Below the pieces are notes generated by a model. It searched no databases. It was given only the letters and a program-made list of their open reading frames with translations, and had not been told where the DNA came from. Positions 39,619 through 47,067 of a stretch of DNA of 64,000 nucleotides are shown here, in pieces. The position numbers were made by a program, and so were the translations under genes. Within the stretch, counting starts at the first letter, position 1; every line of letters begins with the position of its first letter. Source of the DNA: Nocardia takedensis NBRC 100417 (GTDB lineage Bacteria; Actinomycetota; Actinomycetes; Mycobacteriales; Mycobacteriaceae); contig NZ_BAGG01000099.1 in NCBI RefSeq assembly GCF_000308695.1, positions 1 to 64,000 on the forward strand. The letters are read 5' to 3'.

Positions 39619-40929
39619 ATGAGAACGCAATACCTGCTCCGGTGGATGTCGACCCACGGGGCCGCGCGCCTCGGACTGCGGGTCCAGTCCCGCCGCGGCG
39701 ACGCCTTCGCGACCCTGCTCGGCGGGCAGGCGGGCATCGCCGACCCGTATCCGCTGATCGCGGAACTGCGCGGCGAGCGACGACTGCTGCGCACCTCGCT
39801 GTCGTGGGCCACCTTCGACCACGAACTGTGCCGGAGCATCCTGCGCGACAAGCGATTCGGGGTCCGGCTCCCGGAGAGCTTCGACCTGCCCCGACCGCTG
39901 AAGGCGATCGCGAAACGGGCACCGCTGCCGCCCAATCCCGTCGACGACCCCTCGATGCTGGTCATCGACCCGCCGCACCACACGGCCATGCGCAAACCCG
40001 TCGCCGCGGCCTTCACCCCGCGCGCGATCGGCAAACTGCGCGACCGGGTCACCACCGTCACCGAGGAATTGCTCGCGGCGCTGCCCGCCCACGGCTCGAC
40101 CGACCTGATCGCCGCCTACGCCGCGCAGATCCCCATCGCGATCATCTCCGAGATGCTCGGCTTCCCCGACCGCGACCGGGCGCTGTTCCTGCGCTGGGGC
40201 GACGACCTCACTCCGCTGCTCGACATCGGCATCGGGTGGCGCGCCCACTACCGCGCCATGCGCTCGACCGAGCGGATGAACGAGTACTTCGACGTCCACC
40301 TGGCCCGCCTGCGCCGCGAACCCGGCGAGGACATCCTCAGCAGCATGGTGGCCTCCGGCGAACTCGACGACCACGAACTCAAGGCCAACGCGAGCCTGCT
40401 GATGGGCGCGGGCTTCGAGACCACCGTCAACCTGATCGGCAACGGTGTCGCACAGTTGCTGGCCCACCCCGAACAGCTCGAACGTCTGCGCGCCGAACCG
40501 GACCTGTGGCCCAACGCGATCGAAGAGATCATGCGCTACGACTCCCCCGTGCAGACCACCGCGCGCTCGGCCCACGAGGACGTCGAGATCGACGGGCGCA
40601 CCGTGCGCACCGGCAACGCGGTCATCCTGTCGCTGGCGGGCGCCAACCGCGACCCGAAGGTGTTCACCGACCCCGACCGGTTCGACATCGCGCGGGCCAA
40701 CGCCAGGGATCACCTCGGCTTCAGCAGCGGCATCCACGTGTGCCTCGGCGCCAGTCTGGCCCGCATGGAGGCCGAATACGCGCTGCGCGCGCTGTTCGAG
40801 CGCTTCCCGGATCTCGCCCTCGACGGTCCGCCGCGCCGCAGGCAACTGTTCACCCTGCACGGGTATTCGCGGATGCCGGTACGGCTGGGCGCGCCGGCCC
40901 GGCCGCGTCAGCTGAACCCGACGGCCTGA
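39619..40929 (+). CDS. cytochrome P450
   Basis: 436 residues. The I-helix oxygen-activating motif is MGAGFETTV (264-269, Glu-Thr in place of the common Asp/Glu-Thr pair), the ExxR motif is Glu303-Arg306 in EEIMRYDSP, and the heme ligand is Cys375 in FSSGIHVCLGASLAR. The Ser-Ser before GIH is slightly unusual, FGxGxHxCxG being more common. Bacterial class I P450s need a ferredoxin and reductase; none is adjacent. The ATG at 39619 follows a GAGG-rich leader. Its 3' end overlaps the convergent carboxylesterase by 22 bases. Substrate unknown. Confidence 0.93.
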   Translation: MRTQYLLRWMSTHGAARLGLRVQSRRGDAFATLLGGQAGIADPYPLIAELRGERRLLRTSLSWATFDHELCRSILRDKRFGVRLPESFDLPRPLKAIAKRAPLPPNPVDDPSMLVIDPPHHTAMRKPVAAAFTPRAIGKLRDRVTTVTEELLAALPAHGSTDLIAAYAAQIPIAIISEMLGFPDRDRALFLRWGDDLTPLLDIGIGWRAHYRAMRSTERMNEYFDVHLARLRREPGEDILSSMVASGELDDHELKANASLLMGAGFETTVNLIGNGVAQLLAHPEQLERLRAEPDLWPNAIEEIMRYDSPVQTTARSAHEDVEIDGRTVRTGNAVILSLAGANRDPKVFTDPDRFDIARANARDHLGFSSGIHVCLGASLARMEAEYALRALFERFPDLALDGPPRRRQLFTLHGYSRMPVRLGAPARPRQLNPTA

Positions 40930-42512
40930 TCGCCCCAGGCGTTGTGCAGGTCGGCGTCGGGGTCCTCGACCACCCGGTCGACGGCGTCGATGAGCAAGGT
41001 GGCGCGGGTGTCCGGTCGGTACGGCGGCCAGTGTTTGGACCCGTCCAGCGCGGCGGGCACACCGTGCGTCGCGAAGGCCAGCCACCGCCGCATCATCCGG
41101 CCCGACACCTCCCCCGCCGCCTTGCGGCCGCCCAACCAGAACGTCGGGTCCAGGTTGAGCGTGCCGAAATTGCCGAACACATAGGGTAATTCGGTGGCGT
41201 GGCCCGCCCCGACGCGCGCCGCGCGCAGCATCGGGGTGGCGTGGTCGAAACGATAGACCCAGGTCGGTGAATGCTGGGCGTGGCCGTCGGCCACCCAGTG
41301 CGCGGGCATCCGGAACGCGGCGTCGGTCGACATCGCCAGCGCGCCACGGGATTTGCTCAGATCCGGGTAGGCCGAGGTGATCTCGGCGATCCGCTCGGCC
41401 GACATGCCGGGATTGCCCGCCGCCACGTCGTGCAGCATCAGGTTCACCGCCTCCGGGGTCACCGGCATGATGGGGGAACGGAACACCCGGAACAGCGACG
41501 CCTCGTCCTTGTTGGTGCCGATGATCAGCGGCACCCGGTGCGAACGCCCGTTCTGGAAACGATCGACCGGATAGGTCGGCAGCAGGTCGCCGTCCACCAC
41601 CGGGGCCGCCGCCAACCGACCCGGTTCGGCCAGCGGCACCTCGTCGAGCAGCACGCCCGCCGCCCGCACGATCCGCTCGATCGGCATATCGATCAGTTCC
41701 AGCGCGCGCGAGGCGGGCAGATCCAGCAGTTCCAGGAACCGCCGGGCCACGCTCACGCCGCGTTCCGGCCCGAACACCGTCGTCGCGGGCGGGCTCTGCG
41801 CCATCGCCCGGTGGAAGAGACCGGCCGAATGCGGCGAGGTCAGCAAGGCCGTCACACAGCCGCCGCCCGAGGATTCGCCGAACAGGGTGACATTGCCCGG
41901 GTCGCCGCCGAACGCGGCGATGTTGTCGCGCACCCACTCGAGCGCGGCGATCTGGTCGTGCAGACCCAGGTTCGGGGTGAAGCCGTGGAACAGCGAGGAC
42001 AGATCCAGGAAGCCCAGCGCGCCGAGTCGGTAGTTGACCCCCACGACCACCACGTCGCCGGTCTCGGCGAGGCGACGGCCGTCGTAGACGCCCTGGGCGG
42101 CCGTGCCGAGGCAGTACGCGCCCCCGTGCAGCCACACCATGACCGGCCGCGGTTCGCCGTCCCCGGTCAGCGCGCCGCGCGGCGCCCACACGTTCAACCA
42201 CAGGCAGTCCTCGCCCATGGCCAGGTCGGAGTCCACCGGCACCATCGTGCCCATCGTCTGCGGGGCGACGTCACCGTAGGTCAGGCAGTCGCGCACGCCG
42301 ATCCAGCGCTGCGGGCGAACGGGCGGTCGGAAGCGATTGGTGCCGGTGACGGGGGCGGCGTACGGGACACCGCGCCAAGCGGCGACCGGCCCGTCGTGGA
42401 ACCCGCGGACCTCGCCGTACTCGGTGCGGGCGACCGGGGCCGCCGCGGGGTCGGTCACGGGGATCTTCCCGCGGGTGGCTGTGCTGGGGCTCGTCGCGCT
42501 CGGCTCGGTCAT
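40908..42512 (-). CDS. type-B carboxylesterase
   Basis: 534 residues, the size of the carboxylesterase/lipase type-B family. The oxyanion segment VWLHGGAYCLG (127-136), the nucleophile elbow FGESSGGGCV with Ser214 and the catalytic His in GAGHATELPYVFGN are all in order. An acidic residue between them (TNKDEASLF) is the likely third member. No signal peptide is evident, so it acts in the cytoplasm. AGGAGG lies nine bases before the ATG at 42512. It diverges from the FmdB gene. Substrate unknown. Confidence 0.93.
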   Translation of the reverse strand: MTEPSATSPSTATRGKIPVTDPAAAPVARTEYGEVRGFHDGPVAAWRGVPYAAPVTGTNRFRPPVRPQRWIGVRDCLTYGDVAPQTMGTMVPVDSDLAMGEDCLWLNVWAPRGALTGDGEPRPVMVWLHGGAYCLGTAAQGVYDGRRLAETGDVVVVGVNYRLGALGFLDLSSLFHGFTPNLGLHDQIAALEWVRDNIAAFGGDPGNVTLFGESSGGGCVTALLTSPHSAGLFHRAMAQSPPATTVFGPERGVSVARRFLELLDLPASRALELIDMPIERIVRAAGVLLDEVPLAEPGRLAAAPVVDGDLLPTYPVDRFQNGRSHRVPLIIGTNKDEASLFRVFRSPIMPVTPEAVNLMLHDVAAGNPGMSAERIAEITSAYPDLSKSRGALAMSTDAAFRMPAHWVADGHAQHSPTWVYRFDHATPMLRAARVGAGHATELPYVFGNFGTLNLDPTFWLGGRKAAGEVSGRMMRRWLAFATHGVPAALDGSKHWPPYRPDTRATLLIDAVDRVVEDPDADLHNAWGDQAVGFS

Positions 42513-42659
42513 GATCCGCACCTCCTGCCCGATCCGGTGGTTCGCCGGAAGTTCGCCACCGGGGTCGGCACTTCTGATCTTTCCTCCCGAGGGTACGTCG
42601 CGAATCGGGTCCGAGCAGGTGAGACGCTCGATTCGGCGCGAGCGCGCTAGGCTGATCCG

Positions 42660-42893
42660 ATGCCGAGCTACGCGTACCGGTGCCGGGGATGTGGGGACAC
42701 CTTCGAGGTGAACCGACCGATGGCGCAGTCCTCCGACCCCGCCGTCTGCCCGGGCGGCCACACCGACACCGTCAAATTGTTGACCACATTCGCCACGGTC
42801 AGCAGGGGTGGCGGCGGCGTTCCCGCGCCCGCGCCGAGCGCCGCGCCCCGCCCCTCGGGCGGTGGCTGCTGCGGCGGCGGATGCTGCGCCTGA
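42660..42893 (+). CDS. FmdB-family zinc-ribbon protein
   Basis: 77 residues. MPSYAYRCRGCGDTFEV with a later CPGGH is the FmdB zinc-ribbon pattern, a putative regulatory domain. A Pro/Ala linker leads to a cysteine-rich tail GGGCCGGGCCA that is frequent in actinobacterial members. It diverges from the carboxylesterase. No function established. Confidence 0.9.
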   Translation: MPSYAYRCRGCGDTFEVNRPMAQSSDPAVCPGGHTDTVKLLTTFATVSRGGGGVPAPAPSAAPRPSGGGCCGGGCCA

Positions 42894-42931
42894 CGCGCTC
42901 CCCTTCCCTCGTCACCGGACGGTGACCGACG

Positions 42932-43225
42932 TCACGAGCGACCGGCGTCACCGTCACGACGATCGACATGCCCCAGATCGCGGTCCGGCGACACCCGGTC
43001 GCGCACCCGCTGCTTGAGCACCGCGATCTCCGGGAACCCGCCGTCGGCCTTGCGCTCCCACACCTGATCCCCGTCCACGGTGATCCGGAACACGCCCCCG
43101 GTCCCCGGTACCAACGCGACCTCGCCGATCTCGGTGCCGAACGTGCTCAACAACTCCTGCGCCATCCACCCGGCCCGCAGCAACCACCGACACTGCGTGC
43201 AGTACTCGATCGCGATCCTCGACAT
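42932..43225 (-). CDS. SelT/SelW/SelH (Rdx) family thioredoxin-like protein
   Basis: 97 residues. The redox motif C9-T-Q-C12 near the N-terminus (IEYCTQCRWLLRAGW) and GTGGVFRITVDG-x-VW mark the Rdx family of selenoprotein-W-like oxidoreductases, here with Cys in place of Sec. The last 20 residues are Asp/Arg-rich and extend beyond the family core. Convergent with the FmdB gene. Redox partner unknown. Confidence 0.88.
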   Translation of the reverse strand: MSRIAIEYCTQCRWLLRAGWMAQELLSTFGTEIGEVALVPGTGGVFRITVDGDQVWERKADGGFPEIAVLKQRVRDRVSPDRDLGHVDRRDGDAGRS

Positions 43226-43297
43226 CCGCCGAACCTACCGCCGCCGATCGGCCGCCGCCCACCTACGCACGGTGAGCACCCCCGGCACGGGCATCGC

Positions 43298-43687
43298 TCA
43301 GGGGTGCAGGAGGCCGTCGAGGTAGAGCCACGCGCCGTCCTCGCGGACGAAGCGACTGGTTTCGTGGAGAGTGCCGCGACCGTCGGGGCCGCGGTGGTGG
43401 GCGCGGAATTCGACGGTGCCGGTGGTGTCGAAAGGGCCGCCGCGTTCGGTGCGCACGATCTCGAGGAACAGCCAGCGCAGGTCGGGGTCCGGGTCGATCG
43501 AGGCCGGGCGGTGGGTGGGGTGCCAGGTGCGCCACAGGTAGTCGGTGTCGCCGAGCGCGAACGCGGTGAACCGCGAGCGCATCAGGGCCTCGGCGGTCGG
43601 GGCGGGGCGCGCGCCGGACAGCGCGGGGCCGCAGCATTCGGCGAAGGTGTCGCCGCGACGACACGGACAGGGACGCGACTCGGCCAT
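43298..43687 (-). CDS. YchJ family protein (UPF0225)
   Basis: 129 residues. The N-terminal SEC-C-like metal-binding motif is CPCRRGDTFAECCGP, followed by the YchJ core LMRSRFTAFALGDTDYLWRTWHP and a C-terminal VREDGAWLYLDG. The ATG at 43687 places the Cys motif at residue 7. Role unknown; the SEC-C element resembles the SecA zinc finger. Confidence 0.9.
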   Translation of the reverse strand: MAESRPCPCRRGDTFAECCGPALSGARPAPTAEALMRSRFTAFALGDTDYLWRTWHPTHRPASIDPDPDLRWLFLEIVRTERGGPFDTTGTVEFRAHHRGPDGRGTLHETSRFVREDGAWLYLDGLLHP

Positions 43688-43722
43688 GGTCCCGATTCTG
43701 GCCTCCCGGTCGGGCGAGCCGG

Positions 43723-44154
43723 TCACGGGGTGGCGACCTGGGACAACAGCACCGAGATCGCCTCGGCCTGCTCGCGCCAGCGACGCAGTTCGGTGACGCT
43801 GGGGGCGAGTTCGTAGTCGTGGTGGTGCGCCGCCCGCGAGAGCGCCGCCCAGACCGTCGCCACCTGCGAGGCCGTCTCCACGCCGGTGAACGCGCGCAGG
43901 GCGAGCAGTTGCGCGCGCATCGGGCAGCGCATCAACTCCGGGACCGAGCGCGCCCACAGTTCGTCCACCGACTGTTCCAACGCCAGGCGCAGGATCCAGG
44001 CCGTCGCCCGCGACCACACGCCGCCCGCGTCGGTGACCTCGCCGTCGAGGAGTCGGTCCACCGCGCCGAAACGCTCCGTCACCGTCGGGCGCGGCGCTCG
44101 CGGACCCGACGGCCGGGGATCACGCCGCGGCCGAGGCCGGCGCTGCCCGCTCAC
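43723..44154 (-). CDS. hypothetical protein, small partner of the Rad50-like ATPase
   Basis: 143 residues from a GTG at 44154. After a basic N-terminus (RRPRPRRDPRP) the protein appears all-helical: ERFGAVDRLLDGEV, WSRATAWILRLALEQSVDELW, CPMRAQLLALRAFTG. It starts 10 bases after the ATPase stop on the same strand, so the two probably form an operon. Small helical partners of this kind often accompany SMC-like ATPases in defence modules; that parallel is my inference. No family recognised. Confidence 0.65.
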   Translation of the reverse strand: MSGQRRPRPRRDPRPSGPRAPRPTVTERFGAVDRLLDGEVTDAGGVWSRATAWILRLALEQSVDELWARSVPELMRCPMRAQLLALRAFTGVETASQVATVWAALSRAAHHHDYELAPSVTELRRWREQAEAISVLLSQVATP

Positions 44155-44164
44155 CCGCGCGCCC

Positions 44165-46603
44165 TCACCGGGCCAGCCACGCGATGAAACGTTCGGTGTC
44201 GGAGATCAATTCGCGCATACCGCGCCCGATCGGCACGTGCGCGCCCGCTGTCACGTCCCGCAGCGCGCTCACCAGCCATTTGCCGTCGCGGGCGAGGAAT
44301 TTGTTGAGGTCGTCGACGTTGTAGCGCACACCCATCACGGCCAGCGCGACCATCGCTCGGGTGGTGTGCGCGCCCTCGATGTAGCGCTGCACGTCGCGAT
44401 GCGGTCGCCCCGCCGCCAGCAGGTCGCGGCGCGCGCGGGCCTGCGCCGCCGCTTCCACCGCCGACCGGCAGCACGTCGCCACCAGTTCGTCGGCGATGGC
44501 CGGCGGCAACTGCGGGGTGCGCACCAGCGACCGCGCGTCGTCGAGGTAGCGGCGCACCGGGTCACTGGAGACGCGCACCTCCACGACCGACCGTTCGCGG
44601 CGCTGCACCTCGACCACGTGCGCGTCGAGTTGCATGCGCCGCACCGCCTCGGCCAACCGCTCGTCGTGGGTGAACACCACCACCTGGCGCGTCCAGGCGA
44701 CCGCGGCCAGCACCGTCGCCAGACCGTCCACCTTGGCCGGGTCCATCGCCTGCACGGGATCGTCGATCATGACGAACCGGAACGGGCTGTCCTCCACGGT
44801 CGCGCGCGGCAGGAACAGCGAGAGACCGAGCGCGTGCAGTTCGCCCTGACTCATCACGCCCAGCGCGGCGCCGTCGACCTCGTCCACGGTGACGTCGAGC
44901 AGCACCCGGCGCGCGGTTCCGGCGTTGCCCTGCAAGCGGATCGCGCCCAATTCGACATTGCTCTGCTGGCGCAGGGTCCGCCACACCCAACGCGCGGTGG
45001 TCTCCAACGGGGTCATCCGCTCGCCGCGCAGCCCCGCGGTGGCCGATTTCAGCCAGTCCTCGGCGCGCCGCAGCGTGCGCAACTCCGCCGACCGCAACGC
45101 GACCTCGCGTGCGCCCTCCAACCAGCCCGCGATGCGCGGGATCAGCGGCGTCCACACCTCGTCCAACCGGTCGAGTTCCTTGCGGGTGCCCTGCTGGAGC
45201 AGTTCCAACTCGTCCACCAGCGCGGCGTGCGCGCACCGCAGGCGATCGGCGAGGTCGGGGGCATAGTCGACCTCGGTCAGCTCCGCCCACTCCGCCCAGG
45301 CCCGACGCACCGCACCGGTGTCGATCGTCGGCGGGGTGCGCGGATGGAACTCCAGGTCGCGCGGCACCTGTTCGGGCAGGGCGCGCGCGGCGCGGATCGC
45401 CTCGCCCAGGTCGGCGCGCGCGGAGGCCAACGCCTCGCTCTTCGCGGTCAGCGCGGCGATCGTGGCGTCGGCCCCTTCGGCCCACCGCGCGTCCAGGGTC
45501 GAACGCCCGCAGACCGGACACGCGCAGGAACCGCCCAGATCCACGTGCTCGCGCGCGGCGCGCAGCAGTTCCAGGACGCGCAGATCGGATTCGACGTCGG
45601 CCGAACTCCCCCGGTCCACCGCCGCGCCGAACCGCTCCAACCGCGCGGCCACCTCCTCGACCTGTTCGGCCCCCGGCACCGTCAACCGGACGATCGCGCG
45701 CAGTCCCTCCGGACCGATGGGCTCGGCGATCGCGCCGAACACGTGCGCGCCCACCGCCTTCAGGTCCGGTTGCGGGCGGCGCAGCAGTTCGGTCATCGCG
45801 ATCGCGCGGTCGTCGGCCAGATGTTCCATCGCGGCGACCAGGCCGAGGCGCTCGTGGCGCGAATGACGCGCCGCGCGTTCGAGTTCCAGCCGCCGCGTCC
45901 GCAACCGCTCCTGCGCGACGGTCAATTCGTCCAAGCCCAACAACTGGTGCAGCGCGTCGAACAGATCGCTGGGGCGTCCGTCGACCAGCGCGCCGAGTTC
46001 GCTGTAGGACAGGAAGGGGCGGTACAGATCCAGCACGCCCGCCCACCGGGCGATGTCGAAAGGCGTTTCGCCCGTGGCGGATCCGGTGTCGCGTTGGGTC
46101 CAGTCCGCGTCGGTCAGCTCGGCCTCGGGCGACCACTGTTTGGCCACCGTCAGTTCGGGGTCCGCGCCCGCGGTGAGCAGGTCGACCTCGATGCGCGCGC
46201 CCTCCCCCGTGTGCAGGTTGCGCCAGCCCTCCCGCCACGCCGACGACCGACCGTCCCAGCGCCGGTTACCGCCGGTCAACGCGAGTTCGGCGGCCTCGGC
46301 GAAACTGGATTTGCCGCTGCCGTTGCGGCCGACGACCAGCGTGAGGCCCGGGCCGGGTTGCAGGGTCAGCGTGGCCTCGGGGCCGATCCCGCGGAATCCG
46401 CGCACCCGCACGGCCCGCAGGAAGATCCCGCCGATCTCGGAATCCACCGCGCCCGGCGGATTCTCACCGTGCTGTAGCGCCCCGAGAACGGCCTCGGCCA
46501 CCTCACGGGTGACCGTCGGATCCTCGGCCAATCGCCCGGCCACCACCTCGGGCAGCCGCGGGGGTGCGTCCGTGGCCGGATCGGCCGCGGGATTCACGCG
46601 CAT
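44165..46603 (-). CDS. Rad50/RecF-like SMC-type ATPase
   Basis: 812 residues. Walker A GRNGSGKS at 92-99; zinc-hook-like cysteines Cys360, Cys362 and Cys365 (SCACPVCGRS); ABC signature MSQGE at 584-588; Walker B FVMIDDP at 610-615; His switch THDE at 645-648. The arms between these are short (about 250 residues each) compared with Rad50. The C-terminal 160 residues extend past the ATPase and include an all-helical part with KFLARDGKWLVSALR. It is followed by a small partner gene and diverges from the DUF5691-MoxR-DUF5682-vWA operon over 464 bases. DNA repair or phage defence are both plausible. Confidence 0.85.
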   Translation of the reverse strand: MRVNPAADPATDAPPRLPEVVAGRLAEDPTVTREVAEAVLGALQHGENPPGAVDSEIGGIFLRAVRVRGFRGIGPEATLTLQPGPGLTLVVGRNGSGKSSFAEAAELALTGGNRRWDGRSSAWREGWRNLHTGEGARIEVDLLTAGADPELTVAKQWSPEAELTDADWTQRDTGSATGETPFDIARWAGVLDLYRPFLSYSELGALVDGRPSDLFDALHQLLGLDELTVAQERLRTRRLELERAARHSRHERLGLVAAMEHLADDRAIAMTELLRRPQPDLKAVGAHVFGAIAEPIGPEGLRAIVRLTVPGAEQVEEVAARLERFGAAVDRGSSADVESDLRVLELLRAAREHVDLGGSCACPVCGRSTLDARWAEGADATIAALTAKSEALASARADLGEAIRAARALPEQVPRDLEFHPRTPPTIDTGAVRRAWAEWAELTEVDYAPDLADRLRCAHAALVDELELLQQGTRKELDRLDEVWTPLIPRIAGWLEGAREVALRSAELRTLRRAEDWLKSATAGLRGERMTPLETTARWVWRTLRQQSNVELGAIRLQGNAGTARRVLLDVTVDEVDGAALGVMSQGELHALGLSLFLPRATVEDSPFRFVMIDDPVQAMDPAKVDGLATVLAAVAWTRQVVVFTHDERLAEAVRRMQLDAHVVEVQRRERSVVEVRVSSDPVRRYLDDARSLVRTPQLPPAIADELVATCCRSAVEAAAQARARRDLLAAGRPHRDVQRYIEGAHTTRAMVALAVMGVRYNVDDLNKFLARDGKWLVSALRDVTAGAHVPIGRGMRELISDTERFIAWLAR

Positions 46604-47067
46604 ACGAAAACCCCTTCACCACCGAACCGCGGCCTGCCCTCCCGCTCCGGGCTCGGTGTCCCTGTCGAAAGCTGAGCGAAACGGTACCCGATCATGGCGC
46701 GATCACCCACCGGCGGTGCCGAATACTGTGGAGAGACGATGCGAGCTCCCGGTTGCGACGGGGACCTGACAGTTGCCGAACGAAAAGGTGACGCGAGCCT
46801 GCCCGCGGGGATGGATATGGCCATCGAGCGCACGCGGCCGCGTTCGATGTCCACCCCTCGCCAGCCCCGGCGGGCAGCTCGATGTGTCTCACCCGAGTCG
46901 GGTGGCCCGGACGAGCCGAACAGGACAGGATGCCGTACGCGGGTGAATTACGCAACACGAACGGAATGTTCGAATCCGATGCGCACACAGCCGTTTCCGC
47001 CCGGACGTGCGCGGCTGTCGGTGGGCTGGGGTAGAACTCCGTTCGACACCGACGAGGGGGGAACGCA
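46604..47067. other. divergent intergenic region between the Rad50-like gene and the MoxR-vWA operon
   Basis: 464 bases between two divergent starts, long for this window. It should hold both promoters. I see ACGAAC-GGAAT-GTTCGA-like symmetry near 46958-46974 and a 125-codon plus-strand frame (46694-47071) whose stop overlaps the DUF5691 GTG in GTGA. That frame has no Shine-Dalgarno at its start, no recognisable domain and weakly biased codons, so I do not call it a gene. Otherwise nothing convincing is visible. Confidence 0.5.

Noticed and set aside
39499..42201. 900-codon minus-strand frame antisense to the P450
   Set aside because: The plus strand carries a P450 with I-helix, ExxR and heme Cys motifs; the minus frame is only partly shared with the carboxylesterase region in another frame.
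42900..42960. GGTGAC/GTCACC inverted repeat between the FmdB and SelW-like genes
   Set aside because: Arms of about 7 bases with a 20-base loop are too weak to call a terminator.
46958..46974. CGAAC-GGAAT-GTTCG, looking like a second LexA box
   Set aside because: The spacer is 5 bases; the LexA consensus requires 4, which would put the half-sites out of register.
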